This document shows, one piece after another, positions 17,287 to 25,450 of a stretch of 64,000 nt of DNA. A model generated the notes under the pieces. That model had not been told where the DNA came from, ran no database searches, and was given only the letters and a program-made list of their open reading frames with translations. The translations under genes were made by a program, and so were the position numbers. The first letter of the stretch is position 1. Each line of letters opens with the position of its first letter. Source of the DNA: Bacillus sp. SKDU12 (GTDB lineage: Bacteria > Bacillota > Bacilli > Bacillales > Bacillaceae); assembly GCF_010093085.1 (NCBI RefSeq), contig NZ_MSRC01000003.1:1-64000 (forward strand), written 5' to 3'.

Positions 17287-17563
17287 ATAGCGCAATATGC
17301 TTTTCATTGGCAAGTTTCATAAGGGTCAGAACAGAATCGGCTTGTTTATGGCCGAGTTGCTGCTTTAATTTGTTTTCTTCAACTAATCGGCTGCCGTAAA
17401 CCTTTACAGTTGCTTTGTCGACGACAGTATGCCAGTTTTCCTGATTTTTTCCTTCAGCAAGCGGTATTTCATGTCTCTCAGAAAAAGAGAACACAAATAG
17501 TACAAATGCGAGTGAAAGCAGGATGCCGACAATGTGTTTTTTTACATTAGTCTGTGCTGCCAT
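17285..17563 (-). CDS. yjiA: uncharacterised membrane-anchored protein YjiA
   Basis: The 92-residue protein has one N-terminal membrane span (about 9-28, IVGILLSLAFVLFVFSFSE) and a helical extracytoplasmic tail ending HKQADSVLTLMKLANEKHIAL. I know no functional data. It is transcribed toward yjhB and shares a terminator with it. The symbol is from gene order. Confidence 0.75.
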   Translation of the reverse strand: MAAQTNVKKHIVGILLSLAFVLFVFSFSERHEIPLAEGKNQENWHTVVDKATVKVYGSRLVEENKLKQQLGHKQADSVLTLMKLANEKHIAL

Positions 17564-17780
17564 GTTGTCCTCTCCTTCGCCTTTACCTTCTATTCAATCA
17601 TAGCAGCAGCTTATTTTACATAATATAAAAGTCACTATTTACGTTAGTTCTATTAGCTTAAAACGGAGTGTTTTCCACCGGATTTCAAGCGATTTAATGT
17701 CAGTTAAGTTTGGATGCGTATGCCTAAAATCCCGTTTTAAGCCAAAGTTGAAGTGCTGAATAGAACAAAATTGAGATATT

Positions 17781-17795
17781 ATGGTAAGATGGACA
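17781..17795 (+). promoter_or_regulatory. extended -10 promoter upstream of the yjiB leader
   Basis: TATGGTAAGAT has a TG at -15 and a TAAGAT -10 hexamer. No good -35 is seen. It sits just ahead of the hairpin leader. Confidence 0.4.
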
Positions 17796-17801
17796 AAATT
17801 C

Positions 17802-17891
17802 GAGAGGGAATATATGATGCCTGCATCGGACATCATGAGCGCCTGCCTGCTGTAATCAATTTGTCTATATGTGATCGTCCCTCTCTTTTTT
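17802..17891 (+). promoter_or_regulatory. structured leader with terminator upstream of yjiB
   Basis: GAGAGGGA (17802-17809) pairs exactly with TCCCTCTC (17878-17885) and is followed by six T. The 68-base interior contains further pairing, such as GATGCCTGCATC and ATGATG with CATCAT. A closed multi-branch structure ending in a U tract, about 60 bases before the yjiB start, looks like an attenuator, riboswitch or small RNA. I cannot match it to a known class. The rest of the 17564-17950 gap shows nothing else. Confidence 0.5.
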
Positions 17892-17950
17892 GAAAGCGGG
17901 AGGTGAAGAGAACGTCATTTACTGAATTCTTTCAAGGGGAGTGACAATGC

Positions 17951-19141
17951 ATGAATGTGTTAAACCGCCGGCAAATTTTGCAGCGAGCGTTGCTCAATGG
18001 GAAAAATAAACAGGATGCGTATCATCCATTCCCGTGGTACGAATCGATGAGAAAGAATGCGCCTGTTTCCTTTGATGAAGAAAACGAAGTGTGGAGCGTT
18101 TTTCTTTATGATGATGTCAAAAAAGTCATTGGGGATAAAGAGCTGTTTTCCAGTCACATGCCGCAGCAGTCAAGCCCTATCGGGAATTCCATCATTAACA
18201 TGGACCCGCCAAGGCATACGCAGATCCGTTCTGTAGTAAATAAAGCCTTCACGCCGCGTGTCATGAAGCAATGGGAACCGAGAATTCAAGACATTACAGA
18301 TGAACTGATTCAAAATATTCAGGGACGAGACGAGTTTGACCTTGTGCGCGACTTTTCATACCCGCTTCCGGTGATCGTGATATCTGAGCTGCTCGGAGTG
18401 CCTTCAGAGCATATGGATCAGTTTAAAACATGGTCTGATCTTCTGGTCAGCACACCGAAGGACAAAAGTGAAGAAGCTGAAAAATCTTTTTTAGAAGAAC
18501 GAAACAAATGCGAGGAAGAACTGGCCGCGTTTTTTGCCGGCATCATCGAGGAGAAACGAAATAAGCCGACAGAGGATATCATTTCCATTCTAGTGAAAGC
18601 GGAGGAAACAGGCGAGAAGCTGTCCGGAAAAGAACTGATTCCGTTTTGCACACTGCTATTGGTGGCTGGCAATGAAACCACAACAAACCTGATTTCAAAT
18701 GCGATGTACAGCATATTGGAAACGCCAGGTGTTTACGAGGAACTGAGGAACCATCCTGAATTGATGCCTCAGGCAGTGGAGGAAGCCCTGCGTTTCAGAG
18801 CGCCTGCACCGGTTTTAAGGCGCATTGCCAAGCGGGATACAGAGATCGGGGGGCATCTCATTAAAAAAGATGATATGGTTCTTGCTTTTGTAGCATCTGC
18901 CAATCGTGATGAAGCGAAGTTCGATAAGGCCCACCTGTTTGATATTCATCGCCATCCTAATCCGCATATCGCGTTTGGCCACGGCAGCCATTTTTGTCTT
19001 GGAGCGCCGCTTGCCCGTCTTGAAGCAAATATCGCGCTAACATCTTTGATTTCTGCTTTCCCTCGTATGAAATACGTCAGTATCACACCGATTGAAAACA
19101 GCGTGATATACGGATTAAAGAACTTCCGTGTGAAAATGTAA
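17951..19141 (+). CDS. yjiB: cytochrome P450 CYP109B1 (YjiB)
   Basis: The 396-residue soluble P450 has the I-helix oxygen-activation motif (LLVAGNETTTN), the ExxR motif (EEALRF) and the heme-ligand loop FGHGSHFCLGAPLARLE, with Cys as the axial ligand. CYP109B1 of B. subtilis hydroxylates fatty acids, terpenoids such as valencene, and steroids in vitro; the natural substrate is unsettled. ATG 17951 follows AAGGGGAG. It is 22 bases ahead of the glycosyltransferase yjiC, suggesting an oxidise-then-glycosylate pair. Confidence 0.93.
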   Translation: MNVLNRRQILQRALLNGKNKQDAYHPFPWYESMRKNAPVSFDEENEVWSVFLYDDVKKVIGDKELFSSHMPQQSSPIGNSIINMDPPRHTQIRSVVNKAFTPRVMKQWEPRIQDITDELIQNIQGRDEFDLVRDFSYPLPVIVISELLGVPSEHMDQFKTWSDLLVSTPKDKSEEAEKSFLEERNKCEEELAAFFAGIIEEKRNKPTEDIISILVKAEETGEKLSGKELIPFCTLLLVAGNETTTNLISNAMYSILETPGVYEELRNHPELMPQAVEEALRFRAPAPVLRRIAKRDTEIGGHLIKKDDMVLAFVASANRDEAKFDKAHLFDIHRHPNPHIAFGHGSHFCLGAPLARLEANIALTSLISAFPRMKYVSITPIENSVIYGLKNFRVKM

Positions 19142-19163
19142 TAGAGAAGGAGACTGGTGATTC

Positions 19164-20342
19164 ATGAAAAAGCATCATATTTCGATAATCAACATCCCGG
19201 CGTACGGGCATGTCAATCCTACGCTTGCATTAGTGGAGAAGCTTTGTGAAAAGGGGCATCGTGTCACGTATGCGACGACAGAGGAGTTTGCGCCCAGTAT
19301 TCAGAAAGCCGGTGGAGAAGCGTTGATCTATCAAACATCCTTGAATCTCGATCCTAAGCAAATCAGGGAGACGATGGAAAAGAATGAGACGACGCTCAAC
19401 ATTTTGAAAGAATCACTCAGCATTCTCCCTCAGCTGGAGGATGTATATCAGGACGATCAGCCTGATTTGATCATCTATGATTTTATCGCGCTGGCGGGAA
19501 AATTGTTTGCTGACAAACTTCATGTACCGGTTATCAAGCTCTATTCAACATATGGCCAAAATGAATCCTTTCAGCTTGGCAGTGAAGAGATGCTGAAAAA
19601 GATAAAAGAAGCAGAGGCTGAATTTACAGCTTATTTGGAGCAAGAGCAATTGCCGCTTGTTTCATTTGAACAGATGGCTGTGCCGGAAGACTTAAATATT
19701 GTCTTTATGCCGAAATCCTTTCAGATTAAGAATGAGACGTTCGACGACCGTTTCTGTTTTGTCGGCCCATCTCTTGGAAAACGGACAGCAGAAGAAAGCT
19801 TGTCGATTAAAAAAGCTGATCGGCCACTTATGCTGATTTCATTGGGAACGGCGTTTAACGCGTGGCCGGAATTTTATAAGATGTGCATTGAGGCATTTAG
19901 GGATTCTTCATGGCAAGTGATCATGTCGGTCGGGACATCGATTGATCCTGAAAGTTTGGGTGACATCCCTGCTCATTTTACCATTCGCCAAAGCGTACCG
20001 CAGCTTGAAGTGTTGGCTGAGGCCGATTTGTTTATTTCCCATGGCGGGATGAACAGTACGATGGAAGCGATGAATGCGGGTGTGCCGCTTGTTGTCATTC
20101 CGCAAATGTTTGAGCAGGAGCTTACTGCAAAGAATGTTAAGGAATTGGGGCTTGGCGTTTATTTGCCGAAAGAAGAAGTGACGGTTTCCAGACTCCAGAA
20201 AGCGGCGAAGGATGTATCCAGTGACCGAGAAGTGCTAAGCCGCGTCAAGGAGATGCAAAAGGATGTAAAAGAAGCAGGTGGAGCGGAGCGCGCGGCGGTT
20301 GCGATTGAAGCATTTATGAAAAAATCCGCTGTCCCGCAATAA
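19164..20342 (+). CDS. yjiC: macrolide-type UDP-glycosyltransferase YjiC
   Basis: The 392-residue GT1 family enzyme has an N-terminal acceptor domain (IINIPAYGHVNPTLALVEKL) and a C-terminal UDP-sugar domain with the signature ISHGGMNSTMEAMNAGVPLV followed by VIPQ. YjiC glucosylates many flavonoids, macrolides and other acceptors in vitro using UDP-glucose. It is co-directional with yjiB and closed by a terminator, so the two form an operon. Confidence 0.93.
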   Translation: MKKHHISIINIPAYGHVNPTLALVEKLCEKGHRVTYATTEEFAPSIQKAGGEALIYQTSLNLDPKQIRETMEKNETTLNILKESLSILPQLEDVYQDDQPDLIIYDFIALAGKLFADKLHVPVIKLYSTYGQNESFQLGSEEMLKKIKEAEAEFTAYLEQEQLPLVSFEQMAVPEDLNIVFMPKSFQIKNETFDDRFCFVGPSLGKRTAEESLSIKKADRPLMLISLGTAFNAWPEFYKMCIEAFRDSSWQVIMSVGTSIDPESLGDIPAHFTIRQSVPQLEVLAEADLFISHGGMNSTMEAMNAGVPLVVIPQMFEQELTAKNVKELGLGVYLPKEEVTVSRLQKAAKDVSSDREVLSRVKEMQKDVKEAGGAERAAVAIEAFMKKSAVPQ

Positions 20343-20344
20343 AT

Positions 20345-20381
20345 CAAAAAACCGAAATCATATATTTGATTTCGGTTTTTT
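20345..20381. terminator. bidirectional terminator after yjiC
   Basis: AAAAAACCGAAATCA pairs with TTGATTTCGGTTTTTT. It also serves the small gene on the minus strand. Confidence 0.8.
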
Positions 20382-20383
20382 AG

Positions 20384-20572
20384 TTAAATATTTTTTTTCA
20401 TCCCGCATCTCCGGCATTCTCTAAGAAATTTCCCGCTTTTTACAGAGCTTTTGAACAGCGTGTAATCACAGTTATCGCAGCGCCCGCTGTGAGCGTCAGG
20501 ATATGCGTTGAATTCATAAATGATTGATGTATCGTAGCCTTTTGTTTCATATTCTTCTTTTTTTGTTTCCAT
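20384..20572 (-). CDS. small zinc-ribbon-like protein
   Basis: The 62-residue protein has two Cys pairs (CDNC at about 33-36 and CRRC at about 53-56), the usual arrangement of a zinc ribbon, and a charged N-terminus METKKEEYETKGYD. ATG 20572 follows GGGGG at seven bases. I do not recall a name or function. It could be a small regulatory or nucleic-acid-binding protein. Confidence 0.65.
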   Translation of the reverse strand: METKKEEYETKGYDTSIIYEFNAYPDAHSGRCDNCDYTLFKSSVKSGKFLRECRRCGMKKNI

Positions 20573-20747
20573 GATTGAACCCCCGTTAGCAAACGTGTCT
20601 GCTGTTTATATTACAGCAAGCCTCCGGCGTATTCAATGGAATTTAGAGGCTTGAGTTTAGCTTGATTTCTCCCATAGTTTGCGCCACAATAACTTTATTA
20701 AGCTTGTATACATAAAAAAGCCTATGCAAAGAGGAGAGGAAACACGT

Positions 20748-21560
20748 ATGGGAAAAGGATTGCATGGAAAGCGTGTGGTGATCGGGGGCTCCCGAAAAAT
20801 AGAAGAAATCAGCACCATCATTGAAAAACAGGGCGGAACACCTGTCATCCGGCCTCTCCAAGGAACGGTTTACTTGGCAGAAAAGCAGGTAGAGCCTGAC
20901 CTGAGAACATTTGTAGAGAAAAAGGCTGACTGGGTCATTTTCACGACAGGCATTGGCACTGAGACTCTTATTGATATGGCAGAGAAAATCGGTCTGAAAA
21001 ACGAGTTTCTGCAAGCGATTCGTCAGGCAAAAGCAGCATGCAGGGGATATAAAACGCTGGCTGCGCTGAAAAAGCTTGGGATCACACCTGAAGCTTCGGA
21101 TGAAGACGGGACAACAAGAGGCTTAATCCGTTCCTTGGAACCCCACGACTTTTCAGGTAAAACAGTCATGGTGCAGCTTCATGGAGAAAACGCGCCGGCC
21201 CTCATAGCATTTCTTGAGAAAAAGGGCGCGTCTGTCCTGTCGATTTTGCCTTACCAGCATATTCCGCCTGAGGCGGAAATGGTGGAGCGGTTATGCAGGG
21301 AGCTGATGAACGGTGAGATCGACGCTGTTTGTTTTACAACGGCCATTCAGGTTCGATCGCTGTTTAATTATGCTAAGAAGAGCGGCTATATCAACGAAGT
21401 AAAAACAGTATTCGAAGAGCGCGCCATTGCTGCGGCTGTCGGAAAAGTGACTGCTGAAGCACTGCGGGAAGAAGGCGTCACGAGACTGCTTGCGCCAGAG
21501 ATTGAACGGATGGGCGCGATGATTGTTGAGCTGTCCAAGTATTATGAAGAAAAGGAATAA
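20748..21560 (+). CDS. yjjA: uroporphyrinogen-III synthase-like protein YjjA
   Basis: The 270-residue protein has the two-lobed HemD fold. Recognisable segments are GLHGKRVVIGGSRKIEEIS, VIFTTGIGTETLIDMAE, VCFTTAIQVRSLFNYAK and AAAVGKVTAEALREEGV. HemD closes hydroxymethylbilane to uroporphyrinogen III, but B. subtilis has a separate hemD, so this paralogue may have another role. ATG 20748 follows GAGGAGAGG. In strain 168, as I recall, yjkA and yjkB come next; here the gene is followed directly by yjlA. Confidence 0.82.
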   Translation: MGKGLHGKRVVIGGSRKIEEISTIIEKQGGTPVIRPLQGTVYLAEKQVEPDLRTFVEKKADWVIFTTGIGTETLIDMAEKIGLKNEFLQAIRQAKAACRGYKTLAALKKLGITPEASDEDGTTRGLIRSLEPHDFSGKTVMVQLHGENAPALIAFLEKKGASVLSILPYQHIPPEAEMVERLCRELMNGEIDAVCFTTAIQVRSLFNYAKKSGYINEVKTVFEERAIAAAVGKVTAEALREEGVTRLLAPEIERMGAMIVELSKYYEEKE

Positions 21561-21568
21561 CTAGACAC

Positions 21569-21604
21569 CAAAAAATCCGCTTTTCAAGGAGAAAGCGGAT
21601 TTTG
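21569..21604. terminator. terminator between yjjA and yjlA
   Basis: AAAATCCGCTTT pairs with AAAGCGGATTTT between converging genes. Confidence 0.75.
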
Positions 21605-21628
21605 TCTATCATCCATTCTTGAACAGTC

Positions 21629-22421
21629 TCACTCACATGCGAGCTTTTGCGGGTTATCCCTTACCATATCAGTAGCCCAGAAAAATAAAACAGTCGCAAT
21701 GATGCCTGAGCTGACGGCAACGATAAAGGATTGAACGATTTGTTCTGCTGTCGGGAGACCGTCTGACCACAAGCCGTAAGCCGCAAATAGCAGCCAGAAC
21801 AGAAGACTTGCCAAGGTCATTCCAAGCACGCGCTGAAATGTATCAAGCCGGCCGCCGTATTCTTTAAGCATTCTCCGATTCCCTAGCGGATAGGCAAAAG
21901 CCGCAATAACAACCGGCAGCACACTGAAGAGCAGCATCTTCCCAGAAAGAGCTTCAGCATGCTGAAGCTGTATCAATGCCGCTCCGATCAGAATGACGAC
22001 GGACGTGCCAAGTGAAACAAGGGGAATCTTCTCCCGAACAAGCTGGGGACCGTCTGACATGTCTTTTTTTTATATAAAACAAAGGAGACAAGAGCACACC
22101 AGCTACAATGGTAATCTGCCAAGTTCCAGCTACAAGCCAACCTGGACCGTATCCAGCCGCAAATGTGATCGGCGCATAAAAAAGCACGAATCCGGCAAAA
22201 CTCCATTTGATCCAAGATAACGGCTTTTTCCGCATCTTCTGTAAGAGAGGAGCGAATGTCCCTCTCATGATGACAATCAAACATAAAAACGGCACCATAA
22301 AAATAAAGCGCAGCGACGAGCTCCAAAGCCAGCTGCCTCCGGACAACTCCATCGCTCTGTTTAAAATAAAAGTTACAGCAAAAAAGAGCGAAGCCAATAT
22401 TCCGACCACAATGGCTTTCAT
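21629..22421 (-). pseudogene. yjlA: EamA/EmrE-type permease YjlA, frameshifted
   Basis: Two overlapping frames encode the halves of a drug/metabolite transporter family membrane protein. The first (from ATG 22421 after GAGGG) gives MKAIVVGILASLFFAVTFIL through LLSPLFYIKK. The second gives SDGPQLVREKIPLVSLGTSV to the stop at 21629. The break is at a run of eight T on the plus strand (22064-22071); seven would read through as FYIKKDMSDG. Together they encode about eight to nine membrane spans. It is either a true null allele or an insertion error in a homopolymer. Confidence 0.85.
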
Positions 22422-22553
22422 GATATCCCTCATTCTGGCATTATTTTTTCATACTATACTATTCGATAGCAGGCAGATCAATGGAATCGTGAGAAAAACA
22501 GCATGTTTTGCGAACTGCTATGTGTGGAAGACAAAAATAGGGAGGTGGTTTTG

Positions 22554-23060
22554 ATGGGAATAGAGACGCAAACGCACTTTTTTCAGGATGACGGAAGGAT
22601 TCCGAATCACCCTCATTATCCGCTCATTGTATATCAAGACGCACTCAAGGATACCCGCCAGGCAGAGCAGATCATCAATCGGCACGGCTGGTCAAACAGC
22701 TGGTCAGGGAGTGTTTTCCCATATCATCATTATCACAGCAATACGCATGAAGTTTTGATTGCAGTGCAGGGAGAAGCTGTCATTCAGTTTGGGGGAGAAA
22801 AAGGAGCCGCTATTTCTCTCAAATCCGGCGACGCAGTCGTGATACCAGCAGGAGTTGGTCATAAAAGGATAAGCGCAAGCGACGATTTTACGGTCATTGG
22901 CGCCTATCCGGAAGGCGCTCATTATGATGTGAAAAAAGGAGATTCAGATGAACGGGAGGAAGCGGTGAAACAGATCAGGCAGGTGTCATTACCAATGAAA
23001 GATCCGATTTCAGGAAGAAGAGAGCCTCTATTGGAAATATGGGCAAAAAGAAGGGGATAA
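22554..23060 (+). CDS. yjlB: cupin protein YjlB
   Basis: The 168-residue protein has a single cupin fold. Metal-binding motif one is PYHHYHSNTHEVLIAVQGEA (His/His/Glu) and motif two is PAGVGHKRI (His). ATG 22554 follows GGGAGGTGG, which excludes the longer frame to 22503. Function is unknown; an enzyme or metal-dependent sensor is possible. It is divergent from yjlA. Confidence 0.85.
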   Translation: MGIETQTHFFQDDGRIPNHPHYPLIVYQDALKDTRQAEQIINRHGWSNSWSGSVFPYHHYHSNTHEVLIAVQGEAVIQFGGEKGAAISLKSGDAVVIPAGVGHKRISASDDFTVIGAYPEGAHYDVKKGDSDEREEAVKQIRQVSLPMKDPISGRREPLLEIWAKRRG

Positions 23061-23147
23061 TATTGCTGGATTGTCAATAACTAGTGTTGAAGAAATGTTA
23101 TGACATGGGCTCCATATAAATTAATTTCATAATCGAAGCAATTCGCG

Positions 23148-23176
23148 TTCAAATTTTGTTCAAAAAGTGTTATCAT
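23148..23176 (+). promoter_or_regulatory. possible upstream promoter of yjlC-ndh
   Basis: TTCAAA (23148-23153), 17 bases, then TATCAT (23171-23176). It would give a leader of about 260 bases. Confidence 0.35.
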
Positions 23177-23235
23177 ATAGAAGGTAATCGAATTGGAGTT
23201 TTTTGTGTTTGCTATTTTCAGAGAGAGTAAAGGAT

Positions 23236-23252
23236 TTTTGACTTATTCAAAA
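23236..23252. promoter_or_regulatory. palindrome, possible second weak Rex site
   Basis: TTTTGA-CTTAT-TCAAAA is a near-perfect palindrome 79 bases upstream of the better Rex site. It matches the Rex consensus only in part. Confidence 0.3.
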
Positions 23253-23330
23253 GTTTATTTTTGAGATAAAAATAATACTGAATATGGCAAGATGAAAAAC
23301 TGGGTAGTAAACACTTATTTTTGTAAATGA

Positions 23331-23348
23331 TTGTGCATGAATTCACAA
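23331..23348. promoter_or_regulatory. Rex operator of yjlC-ndh
   Basis: TTGTGCATGAATTCACAA has the TTGTG/CACAA arms and spacing of the Rex consensus TTGTGAA-N4-TTCACAA. Rex senses the NADH/NAD ratio and represses yjlC-ndh in B. subtilis. A possible promoter, TTGTGC then 16 bases then TATTCT, overlaps it. Confidence 0.8.
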
Positions 23349-23442
23349 TCCTTATTCTTATGCTTTCAAGCGTGAGAACAGGGAGAGGCACTACCCTTTC
23401 CAAAAAAATCTGCAAACTGCTTATAGTAAAGGAGAATTGGAT

Positions 23443-23865
23443 ATGCCAGAAACAATCGATCAAAAAAATGCGTCTGTCAGCCAAAGCCAGCAAGATCTTG
23501 TAGATCAGCTGCTAAAGCCAGAAGTTCAAGAGTCACTGACTGTTTTAGTTGACCAACTTCCAAAGCTGACTGAGTTAGTGAATATTTTAACGAAGTCTTA
23601 TGATTTCGCTCAGTCTGTAGCAACTGACGAAGTGTTAAAAAGCGACACTGTCGGTGCGATCACTGAAATGCTTGAGCCAGTAAAAGAAACAGCGAAAGAA
23701 GTAGCTGCAACTGCAATCGAGGCGAAAGACCGTGCGGATACCAGCAGCGAAACGATTGGTCTTTTCGGCCTGTTGCGCATGCTGAAAGATCCTCAAGCTC
23801 AAAAGCTGTTCCGTTTTGCTAACAGCTACCTTGAAGTTATGAACGAACGCGAAAACCAAAAATAA
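23443..23865 (+). CDS. yjlC: DUF1641 protein YjlC, co-transcribed with ndh
   Basis: The 140-residue helical protein has a DUF1641 core (FGLLRMLKDPQAQKLFRFAN). Start ATG 23443 lies eight bases after AAAGGAG. It precedes ndh by 39 bases in one Rex-controlled operon. Its paralogue yjgD lies beside the formate dehydrogenase-like yjgC. Both associations suggest a role in redox enzyme function, but none is proven to my knowledge. Confidence 0.88.
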   Translation: MPETIDQKNASVSQSQQDLVDQLLKPEVQESLTVLVDQLPKLTELVNILTKSYDFAQSVATDEVLKSDTVGAITEMLEPVKETAKEVAATAIEAKDRADTSSETIGLFGLLRMLKDPQAQKLFRFANSYLEVMNERENQK

Positions 23866-23904
23866 TCTTAGATTCAAATTGATATAAAGGACGGAGGATA
23901 TACG

Positions 23905-25083
23905 ATGTCAAAACATATTGTCATTTTAGGCGCTGGTTATGGCGGAGTTCTTTCTGCTCTAACAGTTCGCAAACACTATACAAAAGAACAAGCACGTGTG
24001 ACAGTGGTAAACAAATACCCAACTCACCAAATTATTACAGAATTACACCGTCTTGCAGCAGGCAACGTGTCTGAAAAAGCGGTTGCAATGCCATTAGAAA
24101 AACTTTTCAAAGACAAAGACATTGATCTTAAAATCGCGGAAGTAGGCTCTTTCTCTGTTGATAAAAAAGAAGTTGCGCTTGCTGACGGTTCTACATTAAC
24201 TTATGATGCGCTTGTTGTAGGTCTTGGTTCTGTAACAGCATACTTCGGCATCCCAGGCCTTGAAGAAAACAGCATGGTATTGAAATCTGCTGCCGATGCG
24301 AACAAAGTCTTCCAACATGTTGAAGATCGTGTGCGCGAGTACTCTCAAACGAAAAATGAAGCTGATGCAACAATCCTTATCGGCGGAGGCGGCTTAACAG
24401 GTGTTGAGCTTGTCGGTGAGCTTGCTGACATCATGCCGAACCTTGCGAAAAAATATGGCGTAGACCATAAAGAAATTAAATTGAAACTGGTTGAAGCAGG
24501 TCCGAAAATTCTTCCAGTTCTTCCGGATGATCTTATCGAACGCGCGACTGCAAGCCTTGAAAAACGCGGTGTTGAGTTCTTAACAGGCCTTCCTGTTACA
24601 AATGTAGATGGAAACGTGATTGATCTGAAAGACGGATCTAAAGTGATTGCCAACACATTTGTTTGGACTGGCGGCGTACAAGGTAACCCATTAGTCGGTG
24701 AATCAGGTCTTGAAGTGAACCGCGGACGTGCGACAGTAAACGACTTCTTGCAATCTACATCTCATGAAGATGTATTCGTTGCCGGAGACAGCGCAGTTTA
24801 CTTTGGTGCGGACGGCCGTCCATACCCGCCAACTGCACAAATCGCATGGCAAATGGGTGAGCTGATCGGTTACAACCTATTCGCTTACTTAGAAGGCAAA
24901 ACACTTGAAACATTCAAACCAGTAAACTCTGGTACACTTGCAAGCCTTGGACGCAAAGACGCGGTTGCTATTATTGGTGCTAATTCTACACCGCTTAAAG
25001 GTCTTCCTGCTTCCTTGATGAAAGAAGCAAGTAATGTACGATATTTGACACATATTAAAGGACTTTTCAGCCTAGCTTACTAA
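23905..25083 (+). CDS. ndh: type II NADH dehydrogenase Ndh (YjlD)
   Basis: The 392-residue flavoprotein has two dinucleotide-binding folds: FAD-binding ILGAGYGGVLSAL at the N-terminus and NAD-binding LIGGGGLTGVELVGEL at about residue 155. The quinone-proximal segment is AGDSAVYFGADGRPYPPTAQ. It is a peripheral membrane enzyme that oxidises NADH and reduces menaquinone without pumping protons. It is the main respiratory NADH dehydrogenase of B. subtilis and forms a feedback loop with Rex. GGACGGAGG precedes ATG 23905. Codon usage suggests high expression. Confidence 0.95.
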   Translation: MSKHIVILGAGYGGVLSALTVRKHYTKEQARVTVVNKYPTHQIITELHRLAAGNVSEKAVAMPLEKLFKDKDIDLKIAEVGSFSVDKKEVALADGSTLTYDALVVGLGSVTAYFGIPGLEENSMVLKSAADANKVFQHVEDRVREYSQTKNEADATILIGGGGLTGVELVGELADIMPNLAKKYGVDHKEIKLKLVEAGPKILPVLPDDLIERATASLEKRGVEFLTGLPVTNVDGNVIDLKDGSKVIANTFVWTGGVQGNPLVGESGLEVNRGRATVNDFLQSTSHEDVFVAGDSAVYFGADGRPYPPTAQIAWQMGELIGYNLFAYLEGKTLETFKPVNSGTLASLGRKDAVAIIGANSTPLKGLPASLMKEASNVRYLTHIKGLFSLAY

Positions 25084-25098
25084 TCCTTTATGAACTCG

Positions 25099-25156
25099 GA
25101 CATTGCAGAAAGCATTCCTTATGGGATGCTTTCCAGCAATGTCTTTTTTTATTTTT
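25099..25156 (+). terminator. ndh terminator
   Basis: A long hairpin pairs GACATTGC and GAAAGCAT with ATGCTTTC and GCAATGTC, followed by seven T. Confidence 0.85.
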
Positions 25157-25413
25157 GAAAGGAATGTTTTCGCTTGAAAAATAAACTGCAATACTCTATT
25201 ACAGTTATGCGGAGGACAGCCGATGGGATCGAAGAGCTTTACATTATCAGGTGTGTGTCCGATTGATTGAGAGAAAGCCGTGCCGATCGCGATCTGCTAC
25301 TGAACTCACTCAGATTCAGCATTCATCATATGTTAAATGAACAAGGGATTTGATCGTGAAATCAAATGTAAAGGGAACTAGGGATGCTCTGTCGATTCTT
25401 TTGATACCATCTA
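25157..25413 (+). pseudogene. degenerate interval where the hexuronate operon is expected; possible uxaC relic
   Basis: No gene is intact here. One frame from ATG 25208 reads MRRTADGIEELYII, which resembles a segment I recall from UxaC (MRANGIEETYI). Another fragment reads LLLNSLRFSIHHMLNEQGI and ends at TGA. All frames are closed within about 25 codons. In strain 168 the ten-gene uxaC-uxaA operon lies between ndh and yjnA, so this is probably the scar of its deletion. The match is short and uncertain. Confidence 0.35.
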
Positions 25414-25450
25414 TGAAGAAGGCTATCCTCCGAGAGGATAGCCTTCTTCA
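25414..25450 (-). terminator. hairpin after yjnA
   Basis: GAAGAAGGCTATCCTC pairs with GAGGATAGCCTTCTTC, directly after the yjnA stop. The T tract is poor. Confidence 0.6.
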
